A stretch of 64,000 nt of DNA, from assembly GCF_030285785.1 (NCBI RefSeq), contig NZ_CP127247.1, positions 3,123,501 to 3,187,500 of the forward strand, read 5' to 3'. The DNA is from Parasedimentitalea psychrophila. GTDB taxonomy: Bacteria; Pseudomonadota; Alphaproteobacteria; Rhodobacterales; Rhodobacteraceae. A program made the translations under genes and the position numbers. Below the pieces are notes generated by a model. The model searched no databases, was not told the origin of the DNA, and saw nothing but the letters and a program-made list of their open reading frames with translations. Below, piece after piece: positions 54,258 through 63,927 of the stretch. The stretch's first letter is position 1; every line of letters begins with the position of its first letter.

Positions 54258-54514
54258 GACGTGATGTCCTGTTCGCCAGCCCAGTCGGCAATGAGCTGAG
54301 CGATTTCGATGTGGTATTGGCGGCAGCTCTGGGGTGCAGCCTGCTGCAGGTTGATGCAGGGCAGAGGCGGCGCGGGTGCCGGCCAGGCGCCGCTGTATTT
54401 GGGGAAGCCGTGCAACATCAGCCGTGGCATCAGATCGGCAACGCCGCTGTTGCGGGTGGGTTCTTTCAGAAAAACTCTGGCTGCGGGGACGCGCTGGGCA
54501 AAGGAATCGGTCAT
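54254..54514 (-). CDS. Small hypothetical protein coupled to GST
   Basis: 86 residues from ATG 54514 (GGAGC about 9 nt upstream), ending in the 4-nt ATGA overlap with the GST gene. Soluble, with PAPAPPLPCINLQQAAPQSC in the middle and QYHIEIAQLIADWAGEQ at the end. Two cysteines lie in the central region. No domain recognised. Translational coupling suggests a role together with the GST. Confidence 0.6.
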   Translation of the reverse strand: MTDSFAQRVPAARVFLKEPTRNSGVADLMPRLMLHGFPKYSGAWPAPAPPLPCINLQQAAPQSCRQYHIEIAQLIADWAGEQDITS

Positions 54515-54622
54515 GAAAACAAGCTCCGAATCTGTATCGCGCCAGCCTAGCACAGAAATGCCCAACCCAAGGGGGAACGGATTACCTTGCCCTCAAGGAC
54601 TGGCTGTGGCTAAGGCTTGGGG

Positions 54623-56017
54623 ATGAAGAATACATCGCACTCCAAATCTCCAATGACCCGAGGCGGTCATGTCGCTGCCATTGCCGTGCTGGGCTTGCCG
54701 CTGATCGGAGGTCATGTGGCGCAGTTTGCCATTGGTCTGACCGACACGGTGATGCTGGGCTGGTACGGGGTTGAGGCGCTGGCGGCGGTGACGCTGGCCT
54801 CGACCTATTTCTTTGTGCTGTTTTTGTTTGGCGCCGGCTTTGGCTTTGCGGTGATGCCGATGGTGGCGGCGGCGGCGGGCGCTGGTGAGGACCGGCAAAT
54901 CCGCCGCTGTACCCGCATGGGGCTGTGGTTGTCGCTGGCCTATTGCGTGATGGTGATGCCACTGTTGCTCTATGCCGGTCCCATTCTGGATATGCTGGGC
55001 CAAGAGCCGGTGATTTCACAGATGGCGGCGGGTTACCTGCGGGTGGCGGGCTGGGGCATTTTCCCGGCGCTGCTGGTGATGGTGCTCAAATCCTATCTGG
55101 CGGCACTGGAGCGCACTCAGATTGTGCTCTGGGTGACTTTGGGCGCCGCGGTGATGAATGCGGCGGTGAATTATGCGCTGATTTTCGGCAATTGGGGGGC
55201 GCCTGAGCTGGGGGTGCGCGGCGCGGCGATTGCCTCGTTCAGCACCCAGGTGGTGTCCTTTGTGGCGATCATCATTTACGCGCTGAAGGTGCTGCCCGAG
55301 CATGAGTTGCTGAAAAACTTTCAGCGCCCCGATTGGGAGATGCTGCGAAAGGTTTTCCGGCTGGGGGTGCCAATTGGTTTGACGACGTTGAGCGAAGTGA
55401 GCCTGTTTGCCGCCTCGGCGGTGATGATGGGCTGGCTGGGCACGGTGGCACTGGCGGCGCATGGCATTGCGGTGTCGCTGGCCGGGCTGACCTTCATGGT
55501 GCATCTGGGGCTAAGCAATGCGGCGACGATCCGGTCTGGCAATGCCTATGGGCGGCGGGACCGCGACCACATGGCGCGCGGCGGCAAAGTGGTGACGGTG
55601 ATGTCGCTGGTGATGTCGGTGATCGCAACGGTGTTTTTCCTGGCCATGCCGGAGGCGCTGATGTCGGCCTTTATGGATGGCAGCGACCCGCAGAAACCGG
55701 AAATTCTGGCGATTGGCGTTGGCTTGATGGCGATGGCGGCGCTGTTTCAGCTGGTGGACGGGGTGCAGGCCATCGCGCTGGGGCTGCTGCGCGGGGTGCA
55801 GGACACCACGGTGCCCATGGTGATCGGGGTGTTCAGCTACTGGGGGGTCGGCATGTCGGGCTCCTATCTGCTGGGATTTGTGTTTGGCTATGGCGGTGTT
55901 GGGGTCTGGATGGGGCTGGTGCTGGGGCTCAGCTGTGCATCGGTCCTGCTGATGCTGCGGTTCTGGGGAGTGGTGATTGGCCGGGTTGGCGAGGAGGCGG
56001 GCTCGCGCCAAATGTGA
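54623..56017 (+). CDS. MATE-family multidrug/Na+ antiporter
   Basis: 464 residues with twelve helices in two MatE repeats. N-terminal GGHVAAIAVLGLPLIGGHVA, then FAIGLTDTVMLGWYGVEALA. The second repeat starts near PIGLTTLSEVSLFAASAVMMG. NorM-like proteins expel cationic drugs in exchange for Na+ or H+. ATG 54623 was taken, with ATG 54653 as the alternative. Confidence 0.9.
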   Translation: MKNTSHSKSPMTRGGHVAAIAVLGLPLIGGHVAQFAIGLTDTVMLGWYGVEALAAVTLASTYFFVLFLFGAGFGFAVMPMVAAAAGAGEDRQIRRCTRMGLWLSLAYCVMVMPLLLYAGPILDMLGQEPVISQMAAGYLRVAGWGIFPALLVMVLKSYLAALERTQIVLWVTLGAAVMNAAVNYALIFGNWGAPELGVRGAAIASFSTQVVSFVAIIIYALKVLPEHELLKNFQRPDWEMLRKVFRLGVPIGLTTLSEVSLFAASAVMMGWLGTVALAAHGIAVSLAGLTFMVHLGLSNAATIRSGNAYGRRDRDHMARGGKVVTVMSLVMSVIATVFFLAMPEALMSAFMDGSDPQKPEILAIGVGLMAMAALFQLVDGVQAIALGLLRGVQDTTVPMVIGVFSYWGVGMSGSYLLGFVFGYGGVGVWMGLVLGLSCASVLLMLRFWGVVIGRVGEEAGSRQM

Positions 56018-56246
56018 CGTCGCAGTGGGCAATGCGGCACCGTGCACATTTGGCGCAGAAGGCGGGTCGCAAAGAACATTCCAAGAGAAAAATATTATTC
56101 TATCAATTTGACCCTCGGCCCAAATCCTGTTGATCTAGCGTTTCAACGGCTCGACACCATCTTCAATGCCCTCGCCTATTTGTTATCGCGACAAGGAACT
56201 GAAGGCTTCTGCTGCCAGGGACATTACTGCTTGAAGGAGCGATTCT

Positions 56247-56978
56247 ATGCCAATGGTTGTTGTCGTGGAGAAATACAATTTGTGCATTGTATTGTCACCA
56301 AAGGTGGCCTCCACAACTTTGCTTAAATTTGCCATGTCGTTGTCAGGGGTAGATATCGGCGAGCGAAATGCTCGAAAATTTGCCCGTCATGAACGCAAAT
56401 TGCTACAAGGAAACGGGTTTGTCAGCCGCAATATTCCGAGTCATTTGCTCTGTGAATTTGCCAAACAACACCCTTCTTATAAATGGGTTGCGGTGATGCG
56501 GAATCCTTATTCAAGGTCGATTTCGAGCTACAAGAGCAAGGTGCAGCGTTACGCACGAAAATTCCAGCTTGGCACCTATGTCTGGACAGGCCTCATTAAG
56601 TCGTTAAAGGGCCCCAAGGTTTGGGATGACTCGCGGTATCATGCCAAGGAAGTCGCTAAACGGATAATATTCGTTGATTTCCTAAAAGGGCTACAGCGCC
56701 ACGGATTGGGCTGGGATGGGCATTTTCAACCGCAAACGGACTATCTTGCGATTGGAATTATGTCTTACGACTTGCTCATTAGGCAGGAAGAATTGGATGA
56801 GGGCATTAAGAGGATTGCTGAATTAGTGGGGATTCCCGTCGCTTCATTACCGTTGCTCGCTTTTGAAAATACTTCATTGAATAGAGAGTTCGACAAAGAG
56901 ACCATGTCTGTGGAAGAGCGGCGATTGATCTTGGAACTGTACAAAAAAGACTTTGAACTGCTGGATTATGAGCCTTAG
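56247..56978 (+). CDS. Sulfotransferase-family protein in low-GC segment
   Basis: 243 residues. The PAPS 5' loop is LSPKVASTTLLKFAMSLSG (about 16-34) and the 3'-phosphate region is VAVMRNPYSRSISSYKSKVQ. This is the sulfotransfer-2 (carbohydrate sulfotransferase-like) pattern. It may modify a surface polysaccharide or lipid. A strong AAGGAG lies 7 nt before the ATG. Base composition is clearly richer in AT than flanking genes, so it is probably acquired horizontally. Confidence 0.8.
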   Translation: MPMVVVVEKYNLCIVLSPKVASTTLLKFAMSLSGVDIGERNARKFARHERKLLQGNGFVSRNIPSHLLCEFAKQHPSYKWVAVMRNPYSRSISSYKSKVQRYARKFQLGTYVWTGLIKSLKGPKVWDDSRYHAKEVAKRIIFVDFLKGLQRHGLGWDGHFQPQTDYLAIGIMSYDLLIRQEELDEGIKRIAELVGIPVASLPLLAFENTSLNREFDKETMSVEERRLILELYKKDFELLDYEP

Positions 56979-57206
56979 AGGGAAATCCCTTGCAGGCCGT
57001 TTTGCAGGCCGTTCGACCTATCCGATTTCGGGGCGCAGGTCTGCATTCAACCCCAGCTTGGACATCGACCACCCAATCCAAGCGCCCCAACACCAAGACC
57101 CGGCCTGACCTCAAATTCCGAAGTCCCGGCACAGAATATTCCATCCCGCCACTATCATTCCTAGCCGTATAGCTTAAGGGAAGTGGCACGTTATGGAGAA
57201 TGAACG

Positions 57207-57728
57207 ATGGGCGATCCACAGAACTTACTTGAACTGGTTGCGGCGGCGCGGGCCAATGCAAAGGCGTTTGAAGATCGCATTTCAGAAATCTTACAACTTA
57301 CCGATGGGCAGAACGGGTCCGACGCCCAAGTCGAAGACCTTCGCGCTGCAACTGTTGCGCTTGAATTGGCCGCGGTCGATATCTACTCTGTGTTCGAAGC
57401 GCGGATGCAGCACCACTTTCGACGGGGCCCGTTTTCCCGCAAATTGAAGTCACTGCTGTTGGCGTCTGGGAAAACGGCCCTGGCCGATAGGATCCATCAA
57501 TATTATCTCGTGATCAACGTGCTGAAGCATGGCAAAGGCGCGAGTTATCGGGAACTACTTAAATCCCCAAGCGCCCTTTTTGCTGTGAACCCAGCCGAAG
57601 ACATCAGCGACGATGAATTGCAGGCACCCGCAGGCCTTGTCGATATCAGTGCGCCGGGCTTTTTTGATGGGCTGACCTCAACTATTATTGAGGCTTACCA
57701 TTTCCTTGAAAACAGGCAGGCTTCTTAG
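57207..57728 (+). CDS. Hypothetical protein (orphan) next to sulfotransferase
   Basis: 173 residues, soluble and mostly helical: LLELVAAARANAKAFEDRIS, ALELAAVDIYSVFEARMQHH, KTALADRIHQYYLVINVLKH, and a C-terminal FFDGLTSTIIEAYHFLEN. GGAG lies 9 nt before the ATG. No known domain, and no recalled roseobacter core homologue. It is part of the accessory segment between the MATE gene and aatA. Confidence 0.65.
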   Translation: MGDPQNLLELVAAARANAKAFEDRISEILQLTDGQNGSDAQVEDLRAATVALELAAVDIYSVFEARMQHHFRRGPFSRKLKSLLLASGKTALADRIHQYYLVINVLKHGKGASYRELLKSPSALFAVNPAEDISDDELQAPAGLVDISAPGFFDGLTSTIIEAYHFLENRQAS

Positions 57729-57798
57729 CTCCTTGCAGTCACGGCTCGGTAAGCTGCCGAACGTGACGGGTGGGCACAGGTCCGTCAGTGGTCCCGCC

Positions 57799-58206
57799 CT
57801 AGCCTTGCCCTTTCATCAGCCGGTCGGCTTTTTTGCGCACCAGTACGGTGCGCAGGTCGTGCATGGCGAGCAGCAGGTCGTCGGTGATCATCTCTAGTTG
57901 ATCCGGGGCGGCCTTGGACTGGGCCCAATGGGCGGTGGTGTTCAGGTAGTCAATGGCGCGGTGGATGTCGTCGATGTCGCGGGTGGCCAGCAGGGCTTTG
58001 CGGGTGATCATCCAGCTCCTGATCTCGGCCTTGTCACGGTCCGACAGGCTGCGGCCGCCATGTGGTTTGACCTCGCCGTTGCGGATGTTCACAACGGCGA
58101 TCTGGTCCATTTCAATGCGGCGCTGCCGGTTTTCAGTGTCGATACGGTAAACAAAGGCGCCGTTATCCCGCACCCGGAAGTAATAGTCCGGTAAGTCAGC
58201 GCTCAT
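57799..58206 (-). CDS. Conserved hypothetical protein upstream-paired with aatA
   Basis: 135 residues. N-terminal YYFRVRDNGAFVYRIDTENR and a helical C-terminal half (DKAEIRSWMITRKALLATRD, DQLEMITDDLLLAMHDLRTV). AAGGAC precedes the ATG. It lies 11 nt downstream of the aatA stop on the same strand, so it is probably in one transcript with it. Family unknown to me. Confidence 0.7.
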   Translation of the reverse strand: MSADLPDYYFRVRDNGAFVYRIDTENRQRRIEMDQIAVVNIRNGEVKPHGGRSLSDRDKAEIRSWMITRKALLATRDIDDIHRAIDYLNTTAHWAQSKAAPDQLEMITDDLLLAMHDLRTVLVRKKADRLMKGQG

Positions 58207-58217
58207 GCTGTGTCCTT

Positions 58218-59453
<1,236 letters not shown>

Positions 59454-59515
59454 TCATAGGATGCAGCGAAAAGCCGTTCAAGTGTTTACGGATAAGTCTG
59501 TACAGGAGAATTCAA

Positions 59516-59917
59516 ATGACTGATTTAGGATATGATTGGTACGGCCCGGATGCGGCGACCTTTGGCGACCGGGTGGCCGGTGCGCGCGAAGTGGCTGCGA
59601 TGACCCAGGCCCAGCTGGCCCGCCGGTTGGGGGTCAAGAAAGCCACATTGCTGGGCTGGGAACAGGATCTGTCCGAGCCGCGCGCCAACAAGCTGTCGAT
59701 GATGGCCGGGGTGCTGAATGTGTCGATGGCCTGGTTGATCACCGGCGAAGGCGAAGGCATGAGCCAGCCCGCTGACGAGATCATCGTGGCCGGTGACTTT
59801 TCGGAAATTCTGGCTGAACTGCGCGACATCCGCAACGATATGCGCAGCAGTGCCGAACGCACCGGACGGCTGGAAAAGAAATTGCGCCTGTTGCTGGAGC
59901 GCGGTGGTCAGGCATGA
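59516..59917 (+). CDS. XRE-family HTH protein
   Basis: 133 residues from ATG 59516, with AGGAG about 8 nt upstream. HTH at about 18-72 (VAGAREVAAMTQAQLARRLG, KKATLLGWEQDLSEPRANKL) and a C-terminal coiled-coil-like region (ILAELRDIRNDMRSSAERTG, LEKKLRLLLERG). Probably a DNA-binding regulator. The ATG of sdhE overlaps its stop by 4 nt. Confidence 0.85.
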   Translation: MTDLGYDWYGPDAATFGDRVAGAREVAAMTQAQLARRLGVKKATLLGWEQDLSEPRANKLSMMAGVLNVSMAWLITGEGEGMSQPADEIIVAGDFSEILAELRDIRNDMRSSAERTGRLEKKLRLLLERGGQA

Positions 59918-60171
59918 GCGAGACCTACGAGCATCGGCTGAAACGGATGCAGATGCGATCGATGCGTCGCGGCATCAAGGAAATGGATATCATCCTGACC
60001 GCCTATGCGAAGACCCATCTGGGTCAGATGGACGCGGCCCAGCTGGATCTCTATGATCAGATGCTGGATGAAAACGATCAGGATCTGTACCAGTGGGTGA
60101 CGGGTCAGGTTGAGGCGCCGGATTCGTTGAAAATACTGATCAAAGATGTATCGCAAACATTTCAAAAATAA
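59914..60171 (+). CDS. sdhE: Succinate dehydrogenase assembly factor SdhE
   Basis: 85 residues, the usual SdhE/SDHAF2 length. It contains the RGxxE flavinylation motif in QMRSMRRGIKEMDIIL and the acidic MLDENDQDLYQWVTGQ. It helps attach FAD covalently to SdhA. Coupled to the upstream XRE gene by a 4-nt overlap (ATGA), an unusual pairing. Confidence 0.92.
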   Translation: MSETYEHRLKRMQMRSMRRGIKEMDIILTAYAKTHLGQMDAAQLDLYDQMLDENDQDLYQWVTGQVEAPDSLKILIKDVSQTFQK

Positions 60172-60196
60172 AGAAAATTCAGTTTAACTGATTCTT

Positions 60197-60213
60197 TGTG
60201 ATTATTCGTCACA
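60197..60213 (+). promoter_or_regulatory. Inverted repeat operator candidate upstream of MarR-type gene
   Basis: TGTGATTATTCGTCACA: perfect 5-bp arms separated by 7 nt, 33 nt before the start of the MarR-like gene. Consistent with autoregulation by the downstream regulator. It resembles a CRP half-site pair but with one extra spacer base. Confidence 0.5.
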
Positions 60214-60245
60214 CTCTGCCTTAGAAGTTCGAGTCGGAGAAGCGA

Positions 60246-60743
60246 ATGAGTATGGAAATGCCAATCGGCCAGCAGGACCAAAAGGGGTTCATGTCTGGTT
60301 ATCTAGAAGCACTGGCGCTGGTTGAACGCCTGCACCGGTTGCTGTTGGATGTAATCAAGGATGAGTTTGAGCGTGTCGGCGTGTTGGAGATCAACGCGGT
60401 ACAAGCGCTTTTGCTGTTTAACATCGGCGACAACGAAGTGACCGCGGGCGAATTGAAAAGCCGTGGCTACTATCAGGGCAGCAACGTCAGCTACAATCTG
60501 AAGAAGCTGGTTGAGATGGGCTATATGCACCATCAGCGTTGTGAAATTGATCGTCGCTCAGTGCGGGTCCGCCTGACACCACGCGGCCGCGAGGTGCGCG
60601 ATATTGTGTCGTCACTGTTCTCGCGTCATGCCGAAGGTCTGGAAGGCAAGGGAGTTATCGATATCGAGGGTATCGCTGACATCTCAACTGCGCTGAAACG
60701 TGTTGAGCGGTACTGGACTGATCAGATCCGTTACATCTACTAA
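60246..60743 (+). CDS. ldtR: MarR-family regulator, LdtR-like
   Basis: 165 residues. Long helical N-terminus (LEALALVERLHRLLLDVIKD), winged HTH (VTAGELKSRGYYQGSNVSYN, LKKLVEMGYMHHQRCEIDRR) and RVRLTPRGREVRDIV. It matches the alphaproteobacterial LdtR group, which in Liberibacter controls an L,D-transpeptidase and stress tolerance. A TGTGA-N7-TCACA site lies upstream, and a weak terminator follows. Confidence 0.82.
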   Translation: MSMEMPIGQQDQKGFMSGYLEALALVERLHRLLLDVIKDEFERVGVLEINAVQALLLFNIGDNEVTAGELKSRGYYQGSNVSYNLKKLVEMGYMHHQRCEIDRRSVRVRLTPRGREVRDIVSSLFSRHAEGLEGKGVIDIEGIADISTALKRVERYWTDQIRYIY

Positions 60744-60768
60744 ACCAATCCGTTGGGTGCATCAGTTC

Positions 60769-60790
60769 CCAAAGGGCGGTCCGGCCTTTT
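60769..60790 (+). terminator. Weak terminator after ldtR-like gene
   Basis: AAAGG and CCTTT with additional GC pairs (AAAGGGC/GGCCTTT with a bulge) followed by a T-run, 25 nt after the stop. Confidence 0.5.
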
Positions 60791-60951
60791 TCATCAGCCG
60801 GGATGAACCGCAGAACGAAGTCGCGTTAAAGCGATTTTTGACCGCGCCACCACACTGCTTGTACGTCGCTTGAGTCTAAGTTGGATACGCAGGTATATAC
60901 GGTTGCAGAAGCGACCGGATGTGGGCCGATAAAGAGATTAACAGAGTTTAA

Positions 60952-60996
60952 AACCGCAGCGCGTTTCCTCGACAGGTCGGGGACCGCGCTGCGGTT
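60952..60996 (-). terminator. Rho-independent terminator of glyoxalase I gene
   Basis: AACCGCAGCGCG and CGCGCTGCGGTT form a perfect 12-bp stem. On the minus strand it is followed by TTTTAAACTC. It lies 25 nt beyond the stop of the minus-strand lactoylglutathione lyase gene. On the plus strand no T-run follows. Confidence 0.82.
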
Positions 60997-61020
60997 CTGT
61001 ATCTAGGCCGGCGCTTTGAT

Positions 61021-61449
61021 TCACCAGTGGCCGCTGTTTTCCATGCTGGCCCAGGGTTCTGCCGGGGCGAGAGAGTCGCCATTTTGCAACAATTCAATCG
61101 AGATATTGTCCGGCGAGCGCACGAAGGCCATGTGACCATCGCGCGGCGGCCGGTTGATGGTGACGCCATTGGCCTGAAGATGCGCGCAGGTGGCGTAGAT
61201 GTCATCCACCCCATAGGCCAGATGGCCAAAATGGCGGCTGTCACTGGGCAGGTCATCATCGCCATCCCAGTTGTAGGTCAGCTCAACCGGGCAGTCCTCT
61301 TGGCCGGGAGGCGCCAGGAAGATCAGTGAAAACCGGCCCCCCTCGCTGTCATGGCGTTTGGTTTCCTTGAGCCCGAGCAGATCGAAAAAAGCGATGGTCT
61401 TTTCCAGATCTTTGACGCGAATCATCGTGTGTAAATAGGTGAGCGACAT
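61021..61449 (-). CDS. gloA: Lactoylglutathione lyase (glyoxalase I)
   Basis: 142 residues of the VOC fold. The expected metal ligands are His7 (YLHTMIRVKDLEK), a Glu in PVELTYNWD (about 56), His73/76 in SRHFGHLAYGV, and Glu in SIELLQ (about 118). It isomerises the methylglyoxal-glutathione hemithioacetal to lactoylglutathione. Single gene with its own terminator. Confidence 0.92.
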   Translation of the reverse strand: MSLTYLHTMIRVKDLEKTIAFFDLLGLKETKRHDSEGGRFSLIFLAPPGQEDCPVELTYNWDGDDDLPSDSRHFGHLAYGVDDIYATCAHLQANGVTINRPPRDGHMAFVRSPDNISIELLQNGDSLAPAEPWASMENSGHW

Positions 61450-61601
61450 AATGGTCTCCGGGGTTGTTTCCCGGCGCAGCTTACTGCTGTAAGCGGTGTG
61501 TGCCAGTGGGAAAGGGCAGGGGCGGACGAATATTATTGTGCGGCAGCGTTCACAGCGGTTATGACCGGGGTAGGGACATCAGCACATATGAAGGCGACGC
61601 C

Positions 61602-62435
61602 ATGCAGCAATACCACGATGCGTTGAGGCAGATTTTGCAACATGGCGAGCCATCGCCGGACCGAACCGGAACCGGCACATTGTCCAGTTTCGGCCTGCAG
61701 ACGCGCTATGCGCTGGCGGATGGATTCCCATTGGTGAGCACCAAGAAGCTGCATTTGAAATCCATTATCCACGAGCTGCTGTGGTTCCTGTCCGGCGATA
61801 CCAACATTGGCTATCTGAGGGAAAATGGCGTGTCGATCTGGAACGAATGGGCCGATGAAAATGGCGATCTGGGGCCGGTCTATGGCCACCAGTGGCGCCG
61901 GTTCCCCCGGCTGGACCTGGTTGAGGGCACCACCGGAGATGAGCCGCTATACCGGGCTGGATCTGTTGATCAAATTGCGGACCTTGTTGAAAACATAAAG
62001 AAATCCCCGGATAGCCGCCGATTGATCGTCTCGGCCTGGAACCCGGCGGATGTGCCACAAATGGCATTGCCGCCCTGTCATACGCTGTGGCAGGTGCGGG
62101 TGCTGAACGGCAAGATGCATCTGCAACTGTATCAACGCTCGGCGGATATGTTTCTGGGGGTGCCGTTCAACATCGCCTCTTATGCGCTGCTGCTGCTGAT
62201 GCTGGCGCATGTCACCGGATATGAGCCGGGAGATTTTGTGCACACCCTTGGCGATGCGCATATCTACGCCAACCATACGGAGCAGGTGCAGCTGCAACTG
62301 TCCAGAACGCCGCATCCGCTGCCGCAAATCAGAATTAAACGTCGGGTCAACTCGATCTTTGATTTCAAATACGAGGATTTTGAAGTGTTGAACTATAATC
62401 CGGATCCGGCAATCCGCGCCCCGGTGGCGGTGTAA
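61602..62435 (+). CDS. thyA: Thymidylate synthase ThyA
   Basis: 277 residues. Methylates dUMP to dTMP using methylene-THF. Family features: [18 protein letters not shown] (about 19-36), [14 protein letters not shown], the active-site cysteine in [14 protein letters not shown], and [20 protein letters not shown] plus HIYANH. ATG 61602 fits the usual [12 protein letters not shown] start. Followed 1 nt later by folA, its folate partner. Confidence 0.95.
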   Translation: MQQYHDALRQILQHGEPSPDRTGTGTLSSFGLQTRYALADGFPLVSTKKLHLKSIIHELLWFLSGDTNIGYLRENGVSIWNEWADENGDLGPVYGHQWRRFPRLDLVEGTTGDEPLYRAGSVDQIADLVENIKKSPDSRRLIVSAWNPADVPQMALPPCHTLWQVRVLNGKMHLQLYQRSADMFLGVPFNIASYALLLLMLAHVTGYEPGDFVHTLGDAHIYANHTEQVQLQLSRTPHPLPQIRIKRRVNSIFDFKYEDFEVLNYNPDPAIRAPVAV

Positions 62436-62436
62436 G

Positions 62437-62919
62437 ATGATTTCACTGATGGTCGCCTGTGCCCGCAACAGGGCAATCGGCAAAGACAATACAATCCCCT
62501 GGCACGCCCCCGAGGATCTCAAGGCGTTTCAACGGGAAACTCTGGGCGGAGCCATCATCATGGGCCGCAGAACCTGGGACAGTCTTCCGTTCAAGCCGTT
62601 GAAAAATAGGTTGAACCTGGTGGTGTCGTCGAACCCGGATGCGGCTGACACTGTATGCCCCTCGTTGCAGGCCGCAGTGGATGAGGCGCGGGCGCAGGGC
62701 TATCAGCGGATCTATGGGATTGGTGGCGCTGGCATCTATCGCGACATGCTGGCGCTGGCGGACCGTCTGTTGATTACCCAAGTCGATTTGGACATCGACG
62801 GGGCCGATACATTCTTTCCCGACTTCAATGTTGACGATTGGCAGATCACCAACAAGACCGAGCTGCGTGGGGAAGCCCCATCCTGCGTGCTGGTGGAATA
62901 CCTGCGTCGCAGGCGGTGA
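62437..62919 (+). CDS. folA: Dihydrofolate reductase
   Basis: 160 residues. Reduces DHF to THF with NADPH, recycling the DHF made by ThyA. Features: MISLMVACARNRAIGKDNTI (residues 1-20), PWHAPEDLKAFQRETLGGAI (the Trp and acidic catalytic segment), the NADPH-binding MGRRTWDSLP and GIGGAGIY. It directly follows thyA in a typical thyA-folA operon. Confidence 0.95.
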   Translation: MISLMVACARNRAIGKDNTIPWHAPEDLKAFQRETLGGAIIMGRRTWDSLPFKPLKNRLNLVVSSNPDAADTVCPSLQAAVDEARAQGYQRIYGIGGAGIYRDMLALADRLLITQVDLDIDGADTFFPDFNVDDWQITNKTELRGEAPSCVLVEYLRRRR

Positions 62920-63055
62920 AGCAGGCGGCCTTTGCCCCCTCGCGGCCCGGCCCGCGGCTGACTTGGCTCCGCCGGTTCAAACCTGAAATGATCCGCCAGA
63001 TCATTTCCCAGACGATTTTCACGCCGCAAATTCAGGCGCGGGTCTTGGACGGAAT

Positions 63056-63086
63056 GCCTCCGGCGGGAGTATTTAGGCAACGAGAA
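63056..63086 (-). repeat. Dispersed repeat family A, copy 4
   Basis: GCCTCCGGCGGGAGTATTTA followed by GGCAACGAGAA. Same orientation as copy 3 and almost identical to it. It lies 137 nt after folA, and CTCCGGCGGGAG followed by TATTTA could act as a terminator for thyA-folA. Confidence 0.78.
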
Positions 63087-63101
63087 GATGTTTAGGAGCG
63101 T

Positions 63102-63176
63102 CTACTCGTCAGATGCGTCTCGAAGGTCTTCGATTTTTAAAGGATCAGCACTCATAAATCTCTCGCCAAAAAAATA
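63102..63176 (-). pseudogene. Possible gene tail or tiny ORF after mlaF
   Basis: On the minus strand, a frame reading NYYFFGERF then MSADPLKIEDLRDASDE ends in TAG at 63102. It looks like the C-terminus of a real protein but has no body upstream (it runs out into mlaF in another frame). Either a decayed gene remnant or a 17-residue ORF from the ATG at 63155. The stretch is AT-rich. Confidence 0.25.
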
Positions 63177-63180
63177 GTAA

Positions 63181-63927
63181 TTACCGCACCGCTTCAATGG
63201 GCCCTTCAGCGCGGCCGTGAATAAACTGATCCAGATAGGGATCGCCTGAGGCATCCATATCCGCCACTGGGCCAGTCCACTGGATCACTCCGTCGTGCAG
63301 CATGGCGACATTGTCGGCGATGGCGCGGACTGAGGACATGTCGTGGGTGATGGTCATGGCGGTGGCGCCCATTTCGACCACGATCTCGCGGATCAGGTCG
63401 TTGATGACGCCGGACATTATCGGGTCAAGGCCAGTGGTGGGCTCATCAAAGAAGATGATCTCGGGCTCGGCAGCGATGGCGCGGGCCAGGCCGACGCGTT
63501 TTTGCATGCCACCGGATAGTTCAGCCGGCAGCAGGTCGGCAACATCCGCTTTCAGACCCACACGGCGCAGTTTCTCAATAGCGATCTCGCGGGCCTCGTC
63601 CACGGGGCGTTTCAGGGTGCCGCGCAGCAGCCGGAAGCCGACGTTTTGCCAGACCGGCAGCGAGTCAAACAGCGCGCCGCCCTGGAACAACATGCCAAAA
63701 CGGGCGAGAAAGGCGTCGCGGTCGCCGCTGTCGGAAGGCTTGCCATCAACCAGAATGGTGCCGGAGTCCGGTTTGATCAGGCCAAGCACCGATTTCAGCG
63801 CCACCGATTTGCCGGTGCCGGAGCCACCGATGATCACCATCGAGCTGCCCTTGGCGATGTGCAGGTCGATGCCGCGCAGCACGCGGTTGTCGCCAAAGGA
63901 TTTGTGGACGTTTTGCATGCGGATCAT
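63181..63927 (-). CDS. mlaF: Mla-type phospholipid ABC transporter ATPase
   Basis: 248 residues. Walker A VIIGGSGTGKSVALKSVLG (about 32-50), signature ELSGGMQKRVGLARAIAAEP, Walker B EIIFFDEPTTGLDPIMSGVI. The AELSGGMQKRVGLARA form is typical of MlaF/Ttg2A. Powers phospholipid movement between the two membranes for outer-membrane lipid asymmetry. The ATG overlaps the mlaE stop (ATGA). Confidence 0.93.
   Translation of the reverse strand: MIRMQNVHKSFGDNRVLRGIDLHIAKGSSMVIIGGSGTGKSVALKSVLGLIKPDSGTILVDGKPSDSGDRDAFLARFGMLFQGGALFDSLPVWQNVGFRLLRGTLKRPVDEAREIAIEKLRRVGLKADVADLLPAELSGGMQKRVGLARAIAAEPEIIFFDEPTTGLDPIMSGVINDLIREIVVEMGATAMTITHDMSSVRAIADNVAMLHDGVIQWTGPVADMDASGDPYLDQFIHGRAEGPIEAVR

Noticed and set aside
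62970-63000. Sequence GGTTCAAACC resembling a tRNA T-loop
   Set aside because: No acceptor stem, D-arm or anticodon arm can be drawn around it.
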